35,197 nucleotides of DNA from a candidate division TA06 bacterium ADurb.Bin131 (GTDB lineage: Bacteria; Ratteibacteria; UBA8468; B48-G9; DTJG01), in NCBI GenBank assembly GCA_002070645.1, contig MWDQ01000077.1, forward strand, positions 1-35,197, written 5' to 3'. This document shows, in pieces, positions 16,075 to 24,818 of this stretch; position 1 is the first letter of the stretch; every line of letters starts with the position of its first letter. The position numbers and the translations under genes were made by a program. The notes under the pieces were generated by a model that saw only the letters and a program-made list of their open reading frames with translations, did not search any database and was not told the DNA's origin.

Positions 16075-17046
16075 ATGAGTATACTTGATAGTTTTATTAC
16101 TAAAGCGCGCACATTAAAAAAGAGTGTTGTGTTTCCAGAGATCTGGGATAATAGAATCCTTGAAGCGTCTGCCTCTATAAGTAAACAATCAATTGCCAGG
16201 CCAATACTACCTGGAAATCCAGAAGAAATCCAAAAAAATATTTCTGCATCTGGTATATCCCCTTGCGATGTTGATATTATTGATACAAAAAACCCGCAGA
16301 TTATTGAAGAACTGTCAAAAATCTACCAGAAACAAAGACCAAATATCCCTGAAAAGGTTGCGATGCATCTTGTAAAAAAACCACTGGTTTTTGCAGGGTT
16401 GCTGGTTGCTTCAGGAAGAGCCGATGCTATGGTTGCAGGCGCAGCAAGCACCACAGCAGAAGTAATTCAGGCAGCATCACTTACAGTTGGATATCAACAA
16501 GGGATTAAAAGCCCTTCAAGTTTTTTTATTATGGAGATGCCGGATAGTCGAATATTTTTTTATGCTGACTGCGCTGTTAATATATCTCCTGACAGTAATA
16601 CCCTTGCAGATATTGCAGTGTCAACAGCCAGAAGTTATAGAAAAATGATGGATAGTGAACCTCTGGTTGCTTTTCTTTCTTTTTCTTCAAAAGGAAGCGC
16701 ATCCCATCCTGATGTAGATAAGGTTATCAAAGCAGTTGAGATTGCTCGCTCTAAGGACCCGGATACTGCCTATGATGGAGAATTTCAGGTAGATACTGCT
16801 ATTTCTGAATCAGTCGCACAAAAAAAACTCAAAGAGCCAAGTAGAGTTGCTGGAAGGGCAAATGTATTAATTTTTCCAGACCTTGATGCCGGGAACATCG
16901 CATATAAGATTACACAATATCTTGCAGGTGCAAAAGCATACGGACCTATTCTTCAGGGCTTTGCAAAACCAGTAAGCGATCTGTCGAGAGGTGCAAAACC
17001 TTCTGATATTGTTGGAGTAGCAACAATAACCTGTTTATTATCATAA
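16075..17046 (+). CDS. pta: Phosphate acetyltransferase
   Basis: Pta converts acetyl-CoA and phosphate to acetyl-phosphate. The protein (323 residues) is the short form without the N-terminal regulatory domain of enteric Pta. Recognisable segments are KKSVVFPEIWDNRILEA, ASGRADAMVAGAASTTAEVI, FADCAVNI-like YADCAVNISPDSNTLADIA, and the C-terminal FPDLDAGNIAYKITQYLAGA followed by GPILQGFAKPVSDLSRGA. No clear ribosome site precedes the start, 5 bases after nagB. Acetate kinase follows two genes later, giving a full acetyl-CoA to acetate route that yields ATP. Confidence 0.94.
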   Translation: MSILDSFITKARTLKKSVVFPEIWDNRILEASASISKQSIARPILPGNPEEIQKNISASGISPCDVDIIDTKNPQIIEELSKIYQKQRPNIPEKVAMHLVKKPLVFAGLLVASGRADAMVAGAASTTAEVIQAASLTVGYQQGIKSPSSFFIMEMPDSRIFFYADCAVNISPDSNTLADIAVSTARSYRKMMDSEPLVAFLSFSSKGSASHPDVDKVIKAVEIARSKDPDTAYDGEFQVDTAISESVAQKKLKEPSRVAGRANVLIFPDLDAGNIAYKITQYLAGAKAYGPILQGFAKPVSDLSRGAKPSDIVGVATITCLLS

Positions 17047-17058
17047 CGAAGGACTAAT

Positions 17059-18312
17059 ATGAAACTTGTTATTTACGAAACTGAAACATGGATTGACCTT
17101 ACCCCGATTTCCTATATAAGACCAGTTTTTGAATTGAAATGCGGCATGTATACACTTATTGAAAGAATAATAAATACTATCAAGATAAAGGACACTGGTT
17201 TATATGTAAGAGATTACCTTTGCGATCTTGTCCGCAGCAGGTATCCTTATCCTGTGAATGACCCATCTTTTTTGCAGGATGATTTGTTGATTATTGATGG
17301 AAGGTGTCTTGTGGATTCTGATTTTTCATTCACTCCTGAAAGAGAAGCCGCATGGTTTTTTGATAATGAACTTGCATATGCATTTATTAAAAAAGAAAAT
17401 GTATTGAAGCACTCTGAAAATGGATTTAAATCAATTCTTGATTTTGCTGTTGGACTTCCACGTATTGAGACAAAAACAAAAATAATGCACTTTCCCTGGA
17501 ATTTTGTGCTTGAAAATTCAGAAATGTTGAAAAAAGATTTTATTTCAAAAGGAAAAAAGGGCATTGAAGGGAAGTTTTCGAATCAAGCAGTAATACATGG
17601 AGAAAATGATGTCTTTATTGCAGAGGGCGCGGATGTTCATCCGCTTGCTGTCCTTGATACAAATTCGGGTCCTGTGTTTATAGATAAGGATGTCAAAATC
17701 TTTCCCTTTGCCAGGATAGAAGGCCCCTGTTATATTGGCGAAGGTACACAGATTATGCCAGGCGCAAGCATTAGAGAGGGAAATACCATAGGTCCTTTTT
17801 GCAGAGTTGGAGGAGAACTTGAAGAAAGTGTAATTCAAGGATATTCGAATAAATACCATGATGGTTTTGTAGGACATGCCTATATTGGTGAATTTGTTAA
17901 CCTTGGAGCCCTGACAACAAACAGTGATCTAAAAAACGATTATTCAACAGTTTCTGTTTATGTAAATGGAAAACCCGTGGATACAGGAAGTTTGAAGGTT
18001 GGCTCTATTATTGGGGATCATACAAAAACCAGTATTGGAACACTTTTTAATACAGGAACCTCTGTGGGTGTAATGTGCAACATTACAGCAGGCGGAATTT
18101 TGCCAAAATTTTTTCCTTCCTTTGTCTGGTATGTGAACAACAAATTTATGAAGGGTTTTGGACTTGGAGAAATGATAAAAACTGCAAAGGCTGCTATGGG
18201 TAGAAGAGGAAAAACCCTTTCTCAGGAAGAAGAAAATGTTATTAGGAAGGTATTTGAAATTACAGCGGAAATAAGAAAAACCTATGTTACGAAGAGTTTC
18301 AGGGCAAAATAA
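17059..18312 (+). CDS. GlmU-related sugar nucleotidyltransferase/acetyltransferase
   Basis: A 417-residue protein resembling the alternative GlmU-like family best known from Bacteroidetes (UDP-GlcNAc diphosphorylase / GlcN-1-P acetyltransferase-like). The N-terminal half opens with LTPISYIRPVFELKCGMYTL, where the RPV-E-R/K-G pattern replaces the classic GlmU LAAGxGTRM loop. The C-terminal half is a left-handed beta-helix of hexapeptide repeats (about residues 180-365), with GHAYIGEFVNLGALTTNSDLK. It may therefore acetylate and activate glucosamine-1-phosphate for cell-wall precursors. Position between pta and acp supports acyl/acetyl chemistry. The exact substrate is not shown. AAGGA precedes the start. 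Confidence 0.78.
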   Translation: MKLVIYETETWIDLTPISYIRPVFELKCGMYTLIERIINTIKIKDTGLYVRDYLCDLVRSRYPYPVNDPSFLQDDLLIIDGRCLVDSDFSFTPEREAAWFFDNELAYAFIKKENVLKHSENGFKSILDFAVGLPRIETKTKIMHFPWNFVLENSEMLKKDFISKGKKGIEGKFSNQAVIHGENDVFIAEGADVHPLAVLDTNSGPVFIDKDVKIFPFARIEGPCYIGEGTQIMPGASIREGNTIGPFCRVGGELEESVIQGYSNKYHDGFVGHAYIGEFVNLGALTTNSDLKNDYSTVSVYVNGKPVDTGSLKVGSIIGDHTKTSIGTLFNTGTSVGVMCNITAGGILPKFFPSFVWYVNNKFMKGFGLGEMIKTAKAAMGRRGKTLSQEEENVIRKVFEITAEIRKTYVTKSFRAK

Positions 18313-18324
18313 AAGGGAGAAGAA

Positions 18325-18570
18325 ATGGATAGGGCAGAGATTGAAAAAAGGGTAAAAAAAGTTGTTAGCAATATACTTGGTGTAGACGAAGAGAAGATAA
18401 CATCAGAAAGCAGATTTGTTGAAGACCTTGGGGCTGAAAGTGTGCAGAGTTTAGAACTTGTTGCTGCCTTTGAGGCAGAATTTGACATTGAAATGGAAGA
18501 GGATGCAGCACTCCAGGTTAAGACAGTTGGGAAGGCAGTTGACTTTATAGAAAAATATCTTAAACAATGA
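18325..18570 (+). CDS. Acyl carrier protein
   Basis: An 81-residue acidic helical protein of the ACP family. The phosphopantetheine attachment site is Ser39 in DLGAESVQSLELV, where the common DSLD becomes ESVQ. The segment FEAEFDIEMEEDAA and TVGKAVDFIEKYL complete the fold. It has a GGGAG ribosome site and overlaps ackA by 4 bases. No fatty acid synthesis gene (fabD, fabF, fabG) is adjacent, which is the usual context for the main ACP. This may be a second or specialised ACP, or simply a relocated main one. Confidence 0.92.
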   Translation: MDRAEIEKRVKKVVSNILGVDEEKITSESRFVEDLGAESVQSLELVAAFEAEFDIEMEEDAALQVKTVGKAVDFIEKYLKQ

Positions 18571-19772
18571 ACATACTTGTTATAAACTGTGGAAGTTCTT
18601 CAATAAAATTTAAGATGTTCAGGATGCCTGAAAATATCCTTATTGCCAGTGGATTAATAGAAAAAATTGGAAGCAAAGATGCGATTATTAACTATACAAC
18701 TGATAAATCTTTTCAGAGGACAGAAACAGTTATTGACCATAGGCAGGGTCTCTCAATAATAGCAAATCTTCTGGTTAGTCCTGAGTATGGTGTAGTAAAA
18801 AATCTTGCTGAAATACAGGGAGTAGGCCACAGGGTTGTTCATGGCGGTGAGGAATTTACAGGAAGTATGGTTATTGACCAGAAGGTAAAAGATAAAATCA
18901 AAGAGTTTATACCACTTGCCCCTCTTCATAATCCAGCCAATTTTGAAGGAATATGCGCAGCAGAAAAATACTTTCCAGAAAGCATTCAGGTTGCATGTTT
19001 TGATACTGCTTTTCATACAACAATAGAAAATGTTGCATATCTTTATGCCCTTCCATTTAACTTTTATGAAAAGTATAAGATAAGAAGATATGGATTTCAT
19101 GGTACATCTCACAGGTATGTGGCAAGGAGATTTGCAGAGATAATGGGCAGGCATAAATATGATGTTAATCTAATCACCTGTCATTTAGGGAATGGCTGTA
19201 GTATCACAGCCATAAAAAACGGGAAATCTATTGACACGAGTATGGGTTTTACGCCTCTTGAAGGACTTGTGATGGGAACCCGCAGTGGTAATGTTGATCC
19301 TGGGATTATTCTGTACATGATGGAAAACCTTGGTATGAATCCACCTACAGTAAACAAGATTCTTAATAAGGATAGTGGGCTTCTTGGAATATCAGGAGTT
19401 TCAAATGATTTTAGAAGTATCGTTGAAAGTGCATCTAAAGGTAATAAAATGGCATCACTCGCAATTGATATCTTCTGCTATAGGGTAAAAAAATATATTG
19501 GTGCATACCTTGCTATCCTTGAAAAAGTAGATGGAATAGTTTTTACTGCCGGGATAGGAGAAAACCAGCCAATAGTAAGAGAAAAATCTCTTAGCGGGCT
19601 TGAAAAATTTGGAATTATTATTGACATTGAAAAAAATAAATCTGCCCGCGGAAAGGAACAGGAAGTTAGTACAACTGATTCAAAAATAAAGATTTTTGTT
19701 ATACCAACCAATGAAGAATTAGCCATTGCTGTTGATACATATGGATTCGCAAAAGAATCAGGTAAATTATAA
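18567..19772 (+). CDS. ackA: Acetate kinase
   Basis: AckA makes acetate and ATP from acetyl-phosphate and ADP. The ASKHA-fold motifs are VINCGSSSIKF at the N-terminus, GHRVVHGGE, FDTAFHTT, RYGFHGTSHRYV, LGNGCSI and the adenine-site FTAGIGEN. The 401-residue length is normal. It overlaps the acp stop by 4 bases and the next URO-D-like gene by 32 bases. Together with pta it indicates acetate fermentation or reversible acetate activation. Confidence 0.96.
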   Translation: MNILVINCGSSSIKFKMFRMPENILIASGLIEKIGSKDAIINYTTDKSFQRTETVIDHRQGLSIIANLLVSPEYGVVKNLAEIQGVGHRVVHGGEEFTGSMVIDQKVKDKIKEFIPLAPLHNPANFEGICAAEKYFPESIQVACFDTAFHTTIENVAYLYALPFNFYEKYKIRRYGFHGTSHRYVARRFAEIMGRHKYDVNLITCHLGNGCSITAIKNGKSIDTSMGFTPLEGLVMGTRSGNVDPGIILYMMENLGMNPPTVNKILNKDSGLLGISGVSNDFRSIVESASKGNKMASLAIDIFCYRVKKYIGAYLAILEKVDGIVFTAGIGENQPIVREKSLSGLEKFGIIIDIEKNKSARGKEQEVSTTDSKIKIFVIPTNEELAIAVDTYGFAKESGKL

Positions 19773-21024
19773 TAATATCAACAATGAAGAAAGGGTAATT
19801 CTTAAGGATCTCGCCCATCATGTTGCAGAAATAGCAGCCCTACCTGTGCACAAATCAACTATTTCAGAATGGAAACGCTTAAATAATCTAAAACCAGGAA
19901 GACCTCTTGTGTGGATTAATGAGGTTCCATGGAATGAGATTGAAGAAAGAGGAGAACTTGTTTGCAGGTGTAAAAATAAATTTGCAAGAGAGGTTGAGTT
20001 TAATTTAAGAGTTCTTATTTATATGTGGCACAATGTCAGGGCAGATATGGTTGTTGAGCAGGTTTATAGGATTCCTGTTGCGATATATGATACTGGTTTT
20101 GGTATTTCTCCTGATGCTGAGTATGCTTCCTCTAAGAATTCTGGAATAGTTTCGAGACATTTCATTCCACAGATAAAAAATATGGAGGATATTTCAAAAA
20201 TAAGATTCCCTGAGATAACAGTTGACTGGGCTCTTACTGAAGAAAAATGTGAAATTCTCAGAGACATCTTTTGCGATACGCTGAAAGTTGAAAGTTATGG
20301 TGTTGGTATGACGTGGTTTGCCCCCTGGGATTATCTTGTTATGTTGACAGGAGTTGAGGATGCTCTTTTGGCACTTGCTATGAAGCCTGATTTTGCCCGA
20401 GCCCTTATTGAAAGGTTTGTTGATGCCTGCCTTTACAGATTAGAACAATTTGAAAAGCAGGGATTACTTTCTCCAAACAATGGGAATTTCAGGATTGGTT
20501 CAGGTGGTCTTGGTTATACTGATGATCTTCCACAGATTCCATTTTCAACAAAGGGAATCAGCCCAGAACAACAATGGGGGTGTGCGACAAGTCAGATTTT
20601 TTCAGAGGTGTCCCCTGCGATGCACGAAGAATTTGCTTTGAAATATGAAAAAAAATGGCTTGAAAAATTTGGTTTAACCTATTATGGTTGTTGTGAGCCA
20701 CTTCATAATAAAATAGAAATACTTCAACAGGTTAAAAATTTAAGAAAGATATCCATCAGCCCTCGTGCTGATATTAAGATTGCCGCAAAAAAAATTCAAA
20801 ATAGGTATGTTTTTTCATATAAACCAAATCCTGCAGTGTTTGCCTGTGAAACATGGAACAGAGATTTAGTTAAAAAAAGATTAAAAGAAGAGGTTGGCAT
20901 AATGAAGGAAAACGGTTGTATTGTTGAAATTATTATGAAAGACATAAGTACACTCAGATACCAGCCAGAACGTCTAAAAGAATGGGCGATAATAGCATCA
21001 GAGGTTGCGGCAGAATTTTCCTGA
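19741..21024 (+). CDS. Uroporphyrinogen decarboxylase (URO-D) family protein
   Basis: A 427-residue TIM-barrel protein of the URO-D superfamily, larger than the 3160-4269 homologue. Visible segments include WAPWDYLVMLTGVEDALLAL-like text, a MHEEFALKYEKKWLEKFGL helix and YYGCCEPLHNKIEIL, the cysteine-containing motif common in uncharacterised members. It is probably not a haem enzyme because no haem gene is near. A corrinoid-linked methyltransferase-like role is possible but unproven. The ATG at 19741 lies in the end of ackA and has no ribosome site, so translation is probably coupled. It converges closely with the aldo/keto reductase, separated by one base. Confidence 0.75.
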   Translation: MDSQKNQVNYNNINNEERVILKDLAHHVAEIAALPVHKSTISEWKRLNNLKPGRPLVWINEVPWNEIEERGELVCRCKNKFAREVEFNLRVLIYMWHNVRADMVVEQVYRIPVAIYDTGFGISPDAEYASSKNSGIVSRHFIPQIKNMEDISKIRFPEITVDWALTEEKCEILRDIFCDTLKVESYGVGMTWFAPWDYLVMLTGVEDALLALAMKPDFARALIERFVDACLYRLEQFEKQGLLSPNNGNFRIGSGGLGYTDDLPQIPFSTKGISPEQQWGCATSQIFSEVSPAMHEEFALKYEKKWLEKFGLTYYGCCEPLHNKIEILQQVKNLRKISISPRADIKIAAKKIQNRYVFSYKPNPAVFACETWNRDLVKKRLKEEVGIMKENGCIVEIIMKDISTLRYQPERLKEWAIIASEVAAEFS

Positions 21025-21025
21025 A

Positions 21026-22027
21026 TTAATACTTTCCTCTAATATATGGCTCAATCTCGGTTTTATACAATTGTTCAATCTGTATGTGTACCTGTTTTGA
21101 AAGAGATGGTATGGATGATGCTTTTGCATTACTGATTGCCTGTTCAATTTTTGTTGCACCTGGTATCACTGAAGAAACTTCATCATGGTCAAGTATCCAT
21201 CTTAATGCTAGTTGAGCCATTGTTATTTCTTCTGATGGCTTAAGAATTTCTTTAATCTTTTCTACGATTTCAACCCCTCTGTCGAATGGAATACCTGCAA
21301 ATGTTTCTCCAACATTAAAGGCAGCTCCATCAGCATTATAATTTCTATGGTCCTTTTCAGGGAATTTATATCCCTTCTTAAATTTTCCAGAAAGTAATCC
21401 ACTTGCAAGAGGTACCCTTGCGAGGACTCCAACGTTTTTCTTTTTTGCAACAGGCAAAAGATCCGTGGTTACCTTCTGCCTGAAAATATTGTATATCACC
21501 TGAATGGATTCACATCCAGGATGTTCCATACATATAAGGCCTTCTTCTATTGATTCAACGCTACAACCCCAATGCTGAATAAGACCTTTTTTCTTAAATG
21601 TTTCAAGTAATTCAAACGCCTCTCCACTTTTTAACATTTCTGTTGGAATACAATGCCACTGTTCAAGAAAAAGAGAATCTACTCCGAGATTTCTCAATGA
21701 ATCCTCAATATCTCTTTTCACCATATCAACAGTATATTTTGCAGGCCAGGTATTATTGCTGGTTCTTTCGCGTCTTCCAAGTTTTGTTGCTACATAAATG
21801 TTTTCTTTTGTTTCTTTTAGAAATTTGCCAATTATTTTTTCGCTTCTTCCCATCCCATACACATCAGCGGTATCAATAAAATTAACCCCGCTTTCAACAG
21901 ATTTATGAAGAATATCAAGGGCATCTTTTTCTTGAATATCTCCCCAGTCAACCCCACCAAACTGCCATGTACCAAGTCCAACTTCTGATATTTTTACACC
22001 TGTTTTCCCAAATGTTCTATATTTCAT
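21026..22027 (-). CDS. Aldo/keto reductase
   Basis: A 333-residue NADPH-dependent aldo/keto reductase. The catalytic tetrad is visible: Asp52 and Tyr57 in IDTADVYG, Lys82 in VATKLG and His125 in EQWHCI. The C-terminal cofactor segment includes VSSVIPGATKIEQ. The start at 22027 follows a strong AGGAGG site. Open codons further upstream lack such a site and family similarity. It diverges from the lsrF sugar cassette, so it may handle a related sugar or keto compound, but the substrate cannot be read from sequence. Confidence 0.93.
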   Translation of the reverse strand: MKYRTFGKTGVKISEVGLGTWQFGGVDWGDIQEKDALDILHKSVESGVNFIDTADVYGMGRSEKIIGKFLKETKENIYVATKLGRRERTSNNTWPAKYTVDMVKRDIEDSLRNLGVDSLFLEQWHCIPTEMLKSGEAFELLETFKKKGLIQHWGCSVESIEEGLICMEHPGCESIQVIYNIFRQKVTTDLLPVAKKKNVGVLARVPLASGLLSGKFKKGYKFPEKDHRNYNADGAAFNVGETFAGIPFDRGVEIVEKIKEILKPSEEITMAQLALRWILDHDEVSSVIPGATKIEQAISNAKASSIPSLSKQVHIQIEQLYKTEIEPYIRGKY

Positions 22028-22079
22028 AGTATCCTCCTGCTCTCGGAAGGCATCGTTAAAATTTAATACTCTTAAAAAT

Positions 22080-22107
22080 AATATATCAACTTGTTGAAAT
22101 GTGTCAA
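22080..22107 (-). promoter_or_regulatory. Promoter of the aldo/keto reductase with spacer palindrome
   Basis: On the minus strand: TTGACA (22102-22107), a 16-base spacer and TATATT (22080-22085). The spacer contains the palindrome TCAAC-TT-GTTGA (22086-22097 on plus), an operator-like arrangement similar in placement to that of the dtd promoter but different in sequence. Confidence 0.6.
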
Positions 22108-22258
22108 TTTTTTGTATTACAATTGCGTTGAACATTAGTAATACTTATCAGTTGCTCTACTTTCTTAGATTACAAGCATCTATACTAGTTATTTCATTTT
22201 TCAAGGAATACAGGATTTTCGGTAAGAAGTTTGTTATTGGTTGCCCGCGCATTTTTTC

Positions 22259-22267
22259 TGGTATAAT
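22259..22267 (+). promoter_or_regulatory. Extended -10 promoter of the lsrF cassette
   Basis: TGGTATAAT forms an extended -10 box, so a strong -35 is not needed. Weak -35 candidates (TTGCCC at 22241, 15-base spacer) lie upstream. The leader to the ATG at 22309 is about 35 bases and carries an AAGGGGA ribosome site. Confidence 0.6.
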
Positions 22268-22308
22268 AATATCAAAAGATATTACATCTGATAACACAAG
22301 GGGATTCT

Positions 22309-23196
22309 ATGCCTGAAGCAGATGAAAAAAAAGAGAAAAATTTTTACACTGAAATTCCGCAGAAGAATAAGCCATTTTTTCTAAAAGGTTCAAACAATTT
22401 TGATTGGGGATTGAAAAATCGGTTATCCCATATATTTAACCCTGATACAAAGAAAACAGTGATGCTGGCAATTGACCATGGATATTTTCAGGGTCCAACA
22501 ACTGGACTTGAAAGGATTGATGTGACAATTTTGCCGCTTCTTCAATACTCTGATACCCTAATGCTGACAAGAGGAATTTTGCGTTCCATAATACCTCCGA
22601 CATATCCCAATGGCATTGTACTCAGGGCAAGCGGCGGCCCGAGTATTCTCAAGGAACTTTCAAACGAGCAGATAGCAGTAGATATTGAAGATGCAATAAG
22701 ATTGAACGCTGCTGCTGTGGCTGTACAGGTTTTTATTGGTGGAGAATATGAAACTCAATCAGTTTATAATATGACACGGCTTGTGGATATAGGACAGAGA
22801 TATGGAATTGCGGTGCTCGGGGTAACAGCCGTTGGGAAGAACCTTGTTAGAGATGCAAAGTATATGCGGCTCGCCTGTAGGATATGCGCTGAACTTGGTG
22901 CAACCTATGTAAAAACGTACTATGTTGAAGAGGACTTCGAAACCATTACAGCATCATGCCCTGTTCCAGTTGTAATTGCAGGGGGAAAAAAGATCCCTGA
23001 AGACGAAGCCCTGAAAATGGCTTATAATGCAATCCAGCAGGGTGCCTGTGGCGTTGACATGGGGAGAAATATCTTCCAGGCACAGGATCCTGTTGCGATG
23101 ATACAGGCAGTTAGAATGGTTGTCCATAAAAATGTAAAGCCAGAACAGGCATATGAATTTTATCAGGAAACAGTAGCAAAAAAAAGAAAAGGATAA
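22309..23196 (+). CDS. lsrF: LsrF-like class I (DeoC/FbaB-type) aldolase/thiolase
   Basis: A 295-residue protein closely resembling E. coli LsrF over its full length: [47 protein letters not shown] and [10 protein letters not shown] are shared. LsrF is a TIM-barrel thiolase that splits the phosphorylated AI-2 breakdown product 3-hydroxy-5-phosphonooxypentane-2,4-dione to DHAP and acetyl-CoA. The Schiff-base lysine is Lys202 in VKTYYV. No lsr transporter, LsrK kinase, LsrR or LsrG gene is near, so AI-2 use is not supported. An aldolase role for a related sugar-phosphate is equally likely. It is followed by rpe and an SDR gene. Confidence 0.88.
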   Translation: MPEADEKKEKNFYTEIPQKNKPFFLKGSNNFDWGLKNRLSHIFNPDTKKTVMLAIDHGYFQGPTTGLERIDVTILPLLQYSDTLMLTRGILRSIIPPTYPNGIVLRASGGPSILKELSNEQIAVDIEDAIRLNAAAVAVQVFIGGEYETQSVYNMTRLVDIGQRYGIAVLGVTAVGKNLVRDAKYMRLACRICAELGATYVKTYYVEEDFETITASCPVPVVIAGGKKIPEDEALKMAYNAIQQGACGVDMGRNIFQAQDPVAMIQAVRMVVHKNVKPEQAYEFYQETVAKKRKG

Positions 23197-23199
23197 ACT

Positions 23200-23940
23200 A
23201 TGGCAAGCCGTGATTTTCTTAATTATTTGCGTTTTTTAACGCCAACATTAAGTGTTGGTGTTATTTCTTCTGACCTTATGCATCTTGAGGATGAACTGAA
23301 AAAACTCGATGATACAGGTGTTAATATTATCCATTTTGATGTAATGGATGGAAATTTTTGTCCCTCCATGACTATCGGGGCGTCCTTTATAAAATCAGTA
23401 AAAACAAAATTTCTCAAGGATATTCACCTTATGATTTCACAGCCAGATATTAAACTTAATTGGTTTGTTGATGCAGGTGCAGATATGTTAACTGTTCATT
23501 TCGAGGCATGTCCAGCGCATATCCACAGCATCTTGCAGTTAATTGGAAGAATGAAAAATGTCAATGACCCGGAAAGAGGCATTATTGCCGGGGTTGCTAT
23601 TAATCCTGGAACTCCTGTTGAATCCATAGAATCAGTACTTGATGTTGCGGATATGATTACGATTCTTGCTGTAAATCCTGGCTGGCAGGAACAATCCTTT
23701 ATCAGGATTACACAGAGAAAGATTGAAAAGGCAATCTCTTTAATAAATCAATCTGGCAGAGATATTCTTGTTTGTGTTGATGGCGGAATTACAAAAGAAA
23801 ATATCGTAGATGTTTCACAGATGGCGCCTGATATTGTTGTTGCTGGAAGTGCTGTATTTGATAAAAAGGACCCAGCAGAAAATGCAAGATTTCTTCTCGG
23901 CCACTTAAAAAAAGATAGGAGAAAATACCATGAAATCTGA
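23200..23940 (+). CDS. rpe: Ribulose-phosphate 3-epimerase family protein
   Basis: A 246-residue TIM-barrel epimerase. The metal and catalytic residues are visible in HFDVMDGNFCP (His45, Asp47, Asp50), KDIHLM, the NPGW loop and CVDGGI. Family members interconvert ribulose-5-phosphate and xylulose-5-phosphate, but close relatives act on allulose-6-phosphate, and this gene lies in a sugar cassette rather than with tkt or rpi. It carries a longer N-terminus and an insertion (ARMKNVNDPERG-like) compared with short Rpe proteins. It starts 3 bases after lsrF and overlaps the SDR gene by 11 bases. Confidence 0.85.
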   Translation: MASRDFLNYLRFLTPTLSVGVISSDLMHLEDELKKLDDTGVNIIHFDVMDGNFCPSMTIGASFIKSVKTKFLKDIHLMISQPDIKLNWFVDAGADMLTVHFEACPAHIHSILQLIGRMKNVNDPERGIIAGVAINPGTPVESIESVLDVADMITILAVNPGWQEQSFIRITQRKIEKAISLINQSGRDILVCVDGGITKENIVDVSQMAPDIVVAGSAVFDKKDPAENARFLLGHLKKDRRKYHEI

Positions 23941-24760
23941 GCCAGAATGCAGATATGATTTGAAAGATAGGGTAGCAATTGTAACAGGGGCTGCTGGGGC
24001 AATTGGGACAGGAATATGTAGGGGGCTTCTTCGTTCAAACTGTCGGGTTGCAGCAACAGATATATCTCGTGATCGGCTTAATAATCTTGTGAAAGAATTT
24101 CATAATGAATTTGGAGATAGAATTACAGGAATTGAAATAGACGTAACAGATTATGATTCTGTTTCGAGGGGTATAAAAAAAGTTGTTAAGATTTTTGGTT
24201 GCCTCGACATAGCAGTTATCAATGCAGGGATTGCCTATGTTTCAACAATTAAGGATATGGATATTGCTGAATTCAAAAAACTTGAGAAGGTAAATATTGA
24301 TGGCACACTTTTTATACTGAAAGAACTTGCAAATCACTTTGAATACCAGAAAACAGGCGGAGATATTATACTGATTTCAACAAAAAACGTTTTTTCACCA
24401 GGTTCTGCCTTTGGTGCATATAGTGCAACAAAAGCAGCATCTCATCAACTCGGAAGGGTTGCGAGTTTGGAACTTGCACAGATTGGTGTAAGAGTAAATA
24501 TGGTTGCTCCTGACGCAGTTTTTTCTGATGGAACAAAAAAGTCAGGACTTTGGCAGAAGATTGGTCCTGACAGAATGCGGGCAAGGGGTCTTGATGAAAA
24601 GGGTCTTGAAGAATATTATAGAAATAGAAACCTGCTTAAAACCCAGGTTACAGCCGACCATGTTGCAAATGCAGTACTGTTTTTTGTCTCACACCAAACG
24701 CCGACAACTGGAGCAACAATTCCTGTAGATGGTGGATTGCCTGATGCTACTCCTCGATAA
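23930..24760 (+). CDS. Short-chain dehydrogenase/reductase, sugar(-phosphate) type
   Basis: A 276-residue classical SDR. The NAD(P) loop is TGAAGAIG (about residues 19-26), followed by NAG and the catalytic YSATK with upstream Ser in ILISTKN. The C-terminal part (SGLWQKIGPDRMRARGLDE and TGATIPVDGG) resembles the dehydrogenase domain of sorbitol-6-phosphate and rhamnulose-type SDR proteins. It probably oxidises a polyol or sugar, feeding the epimerase and aldolase encoded just before it. The ribosome site AGGAG lies inside rpe. The substrate is inference. Confidence 0.85.
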   Translation: MKSEPECRYDLKDRVAIVTGAAGAIGTGICRGLLRSNCRVAATDISRDRLNNLVKEFHNEFGDRITGIEIDVTDYDSVSRGIKKVVKIFGCLDIAVINAGIAYVSTIKDMDIAEFKKLEKVNIDGTLFILKELANHFEYQKTGGDIILISTKNVFSPGSAFGAYSATKAASHQLGRVASLELAQIGVRVNMVAPDAVFSDGTKKSGLWQKIGPDRMRARGLDEKGLEEYYRNRNLLKTQVTADHVANAVLFFVSHQTPTTGATIPVDGGLPDATPR

Positions 24761-24784
24761 CTGACACAGTCGCAATAAAGTTAT

Positions 24785-24818
24785 AGGGCAGAACAAGAAG
24801 AGCCCTTTGTTATTTTTT
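24785..24818 (+). terminator. Weak terminator after the SDR gene
   Basis: AGGGC and GCCCT pair across a 12-base loop, followed by a T-rich run (TTGTTATTTTTT). The stem is short, so termination would be weak. It lies exactly between two convergent genes. Confidence 0.35.

Noticed and set aside
19773..19800. A later start for the second URO-D protein to avoid the ackA overlap
   Set aside because: No in-frame ATG, GTG or TTG lies before the conserved region, so the overlapping ATG 19741 is the only usual start.
22309..23196. AI-2 quorum-sensing uptake system
   Set aside because: Only an LsrF-like enzyme is present. No Lsr transporter, kinase or regulator is in the window.
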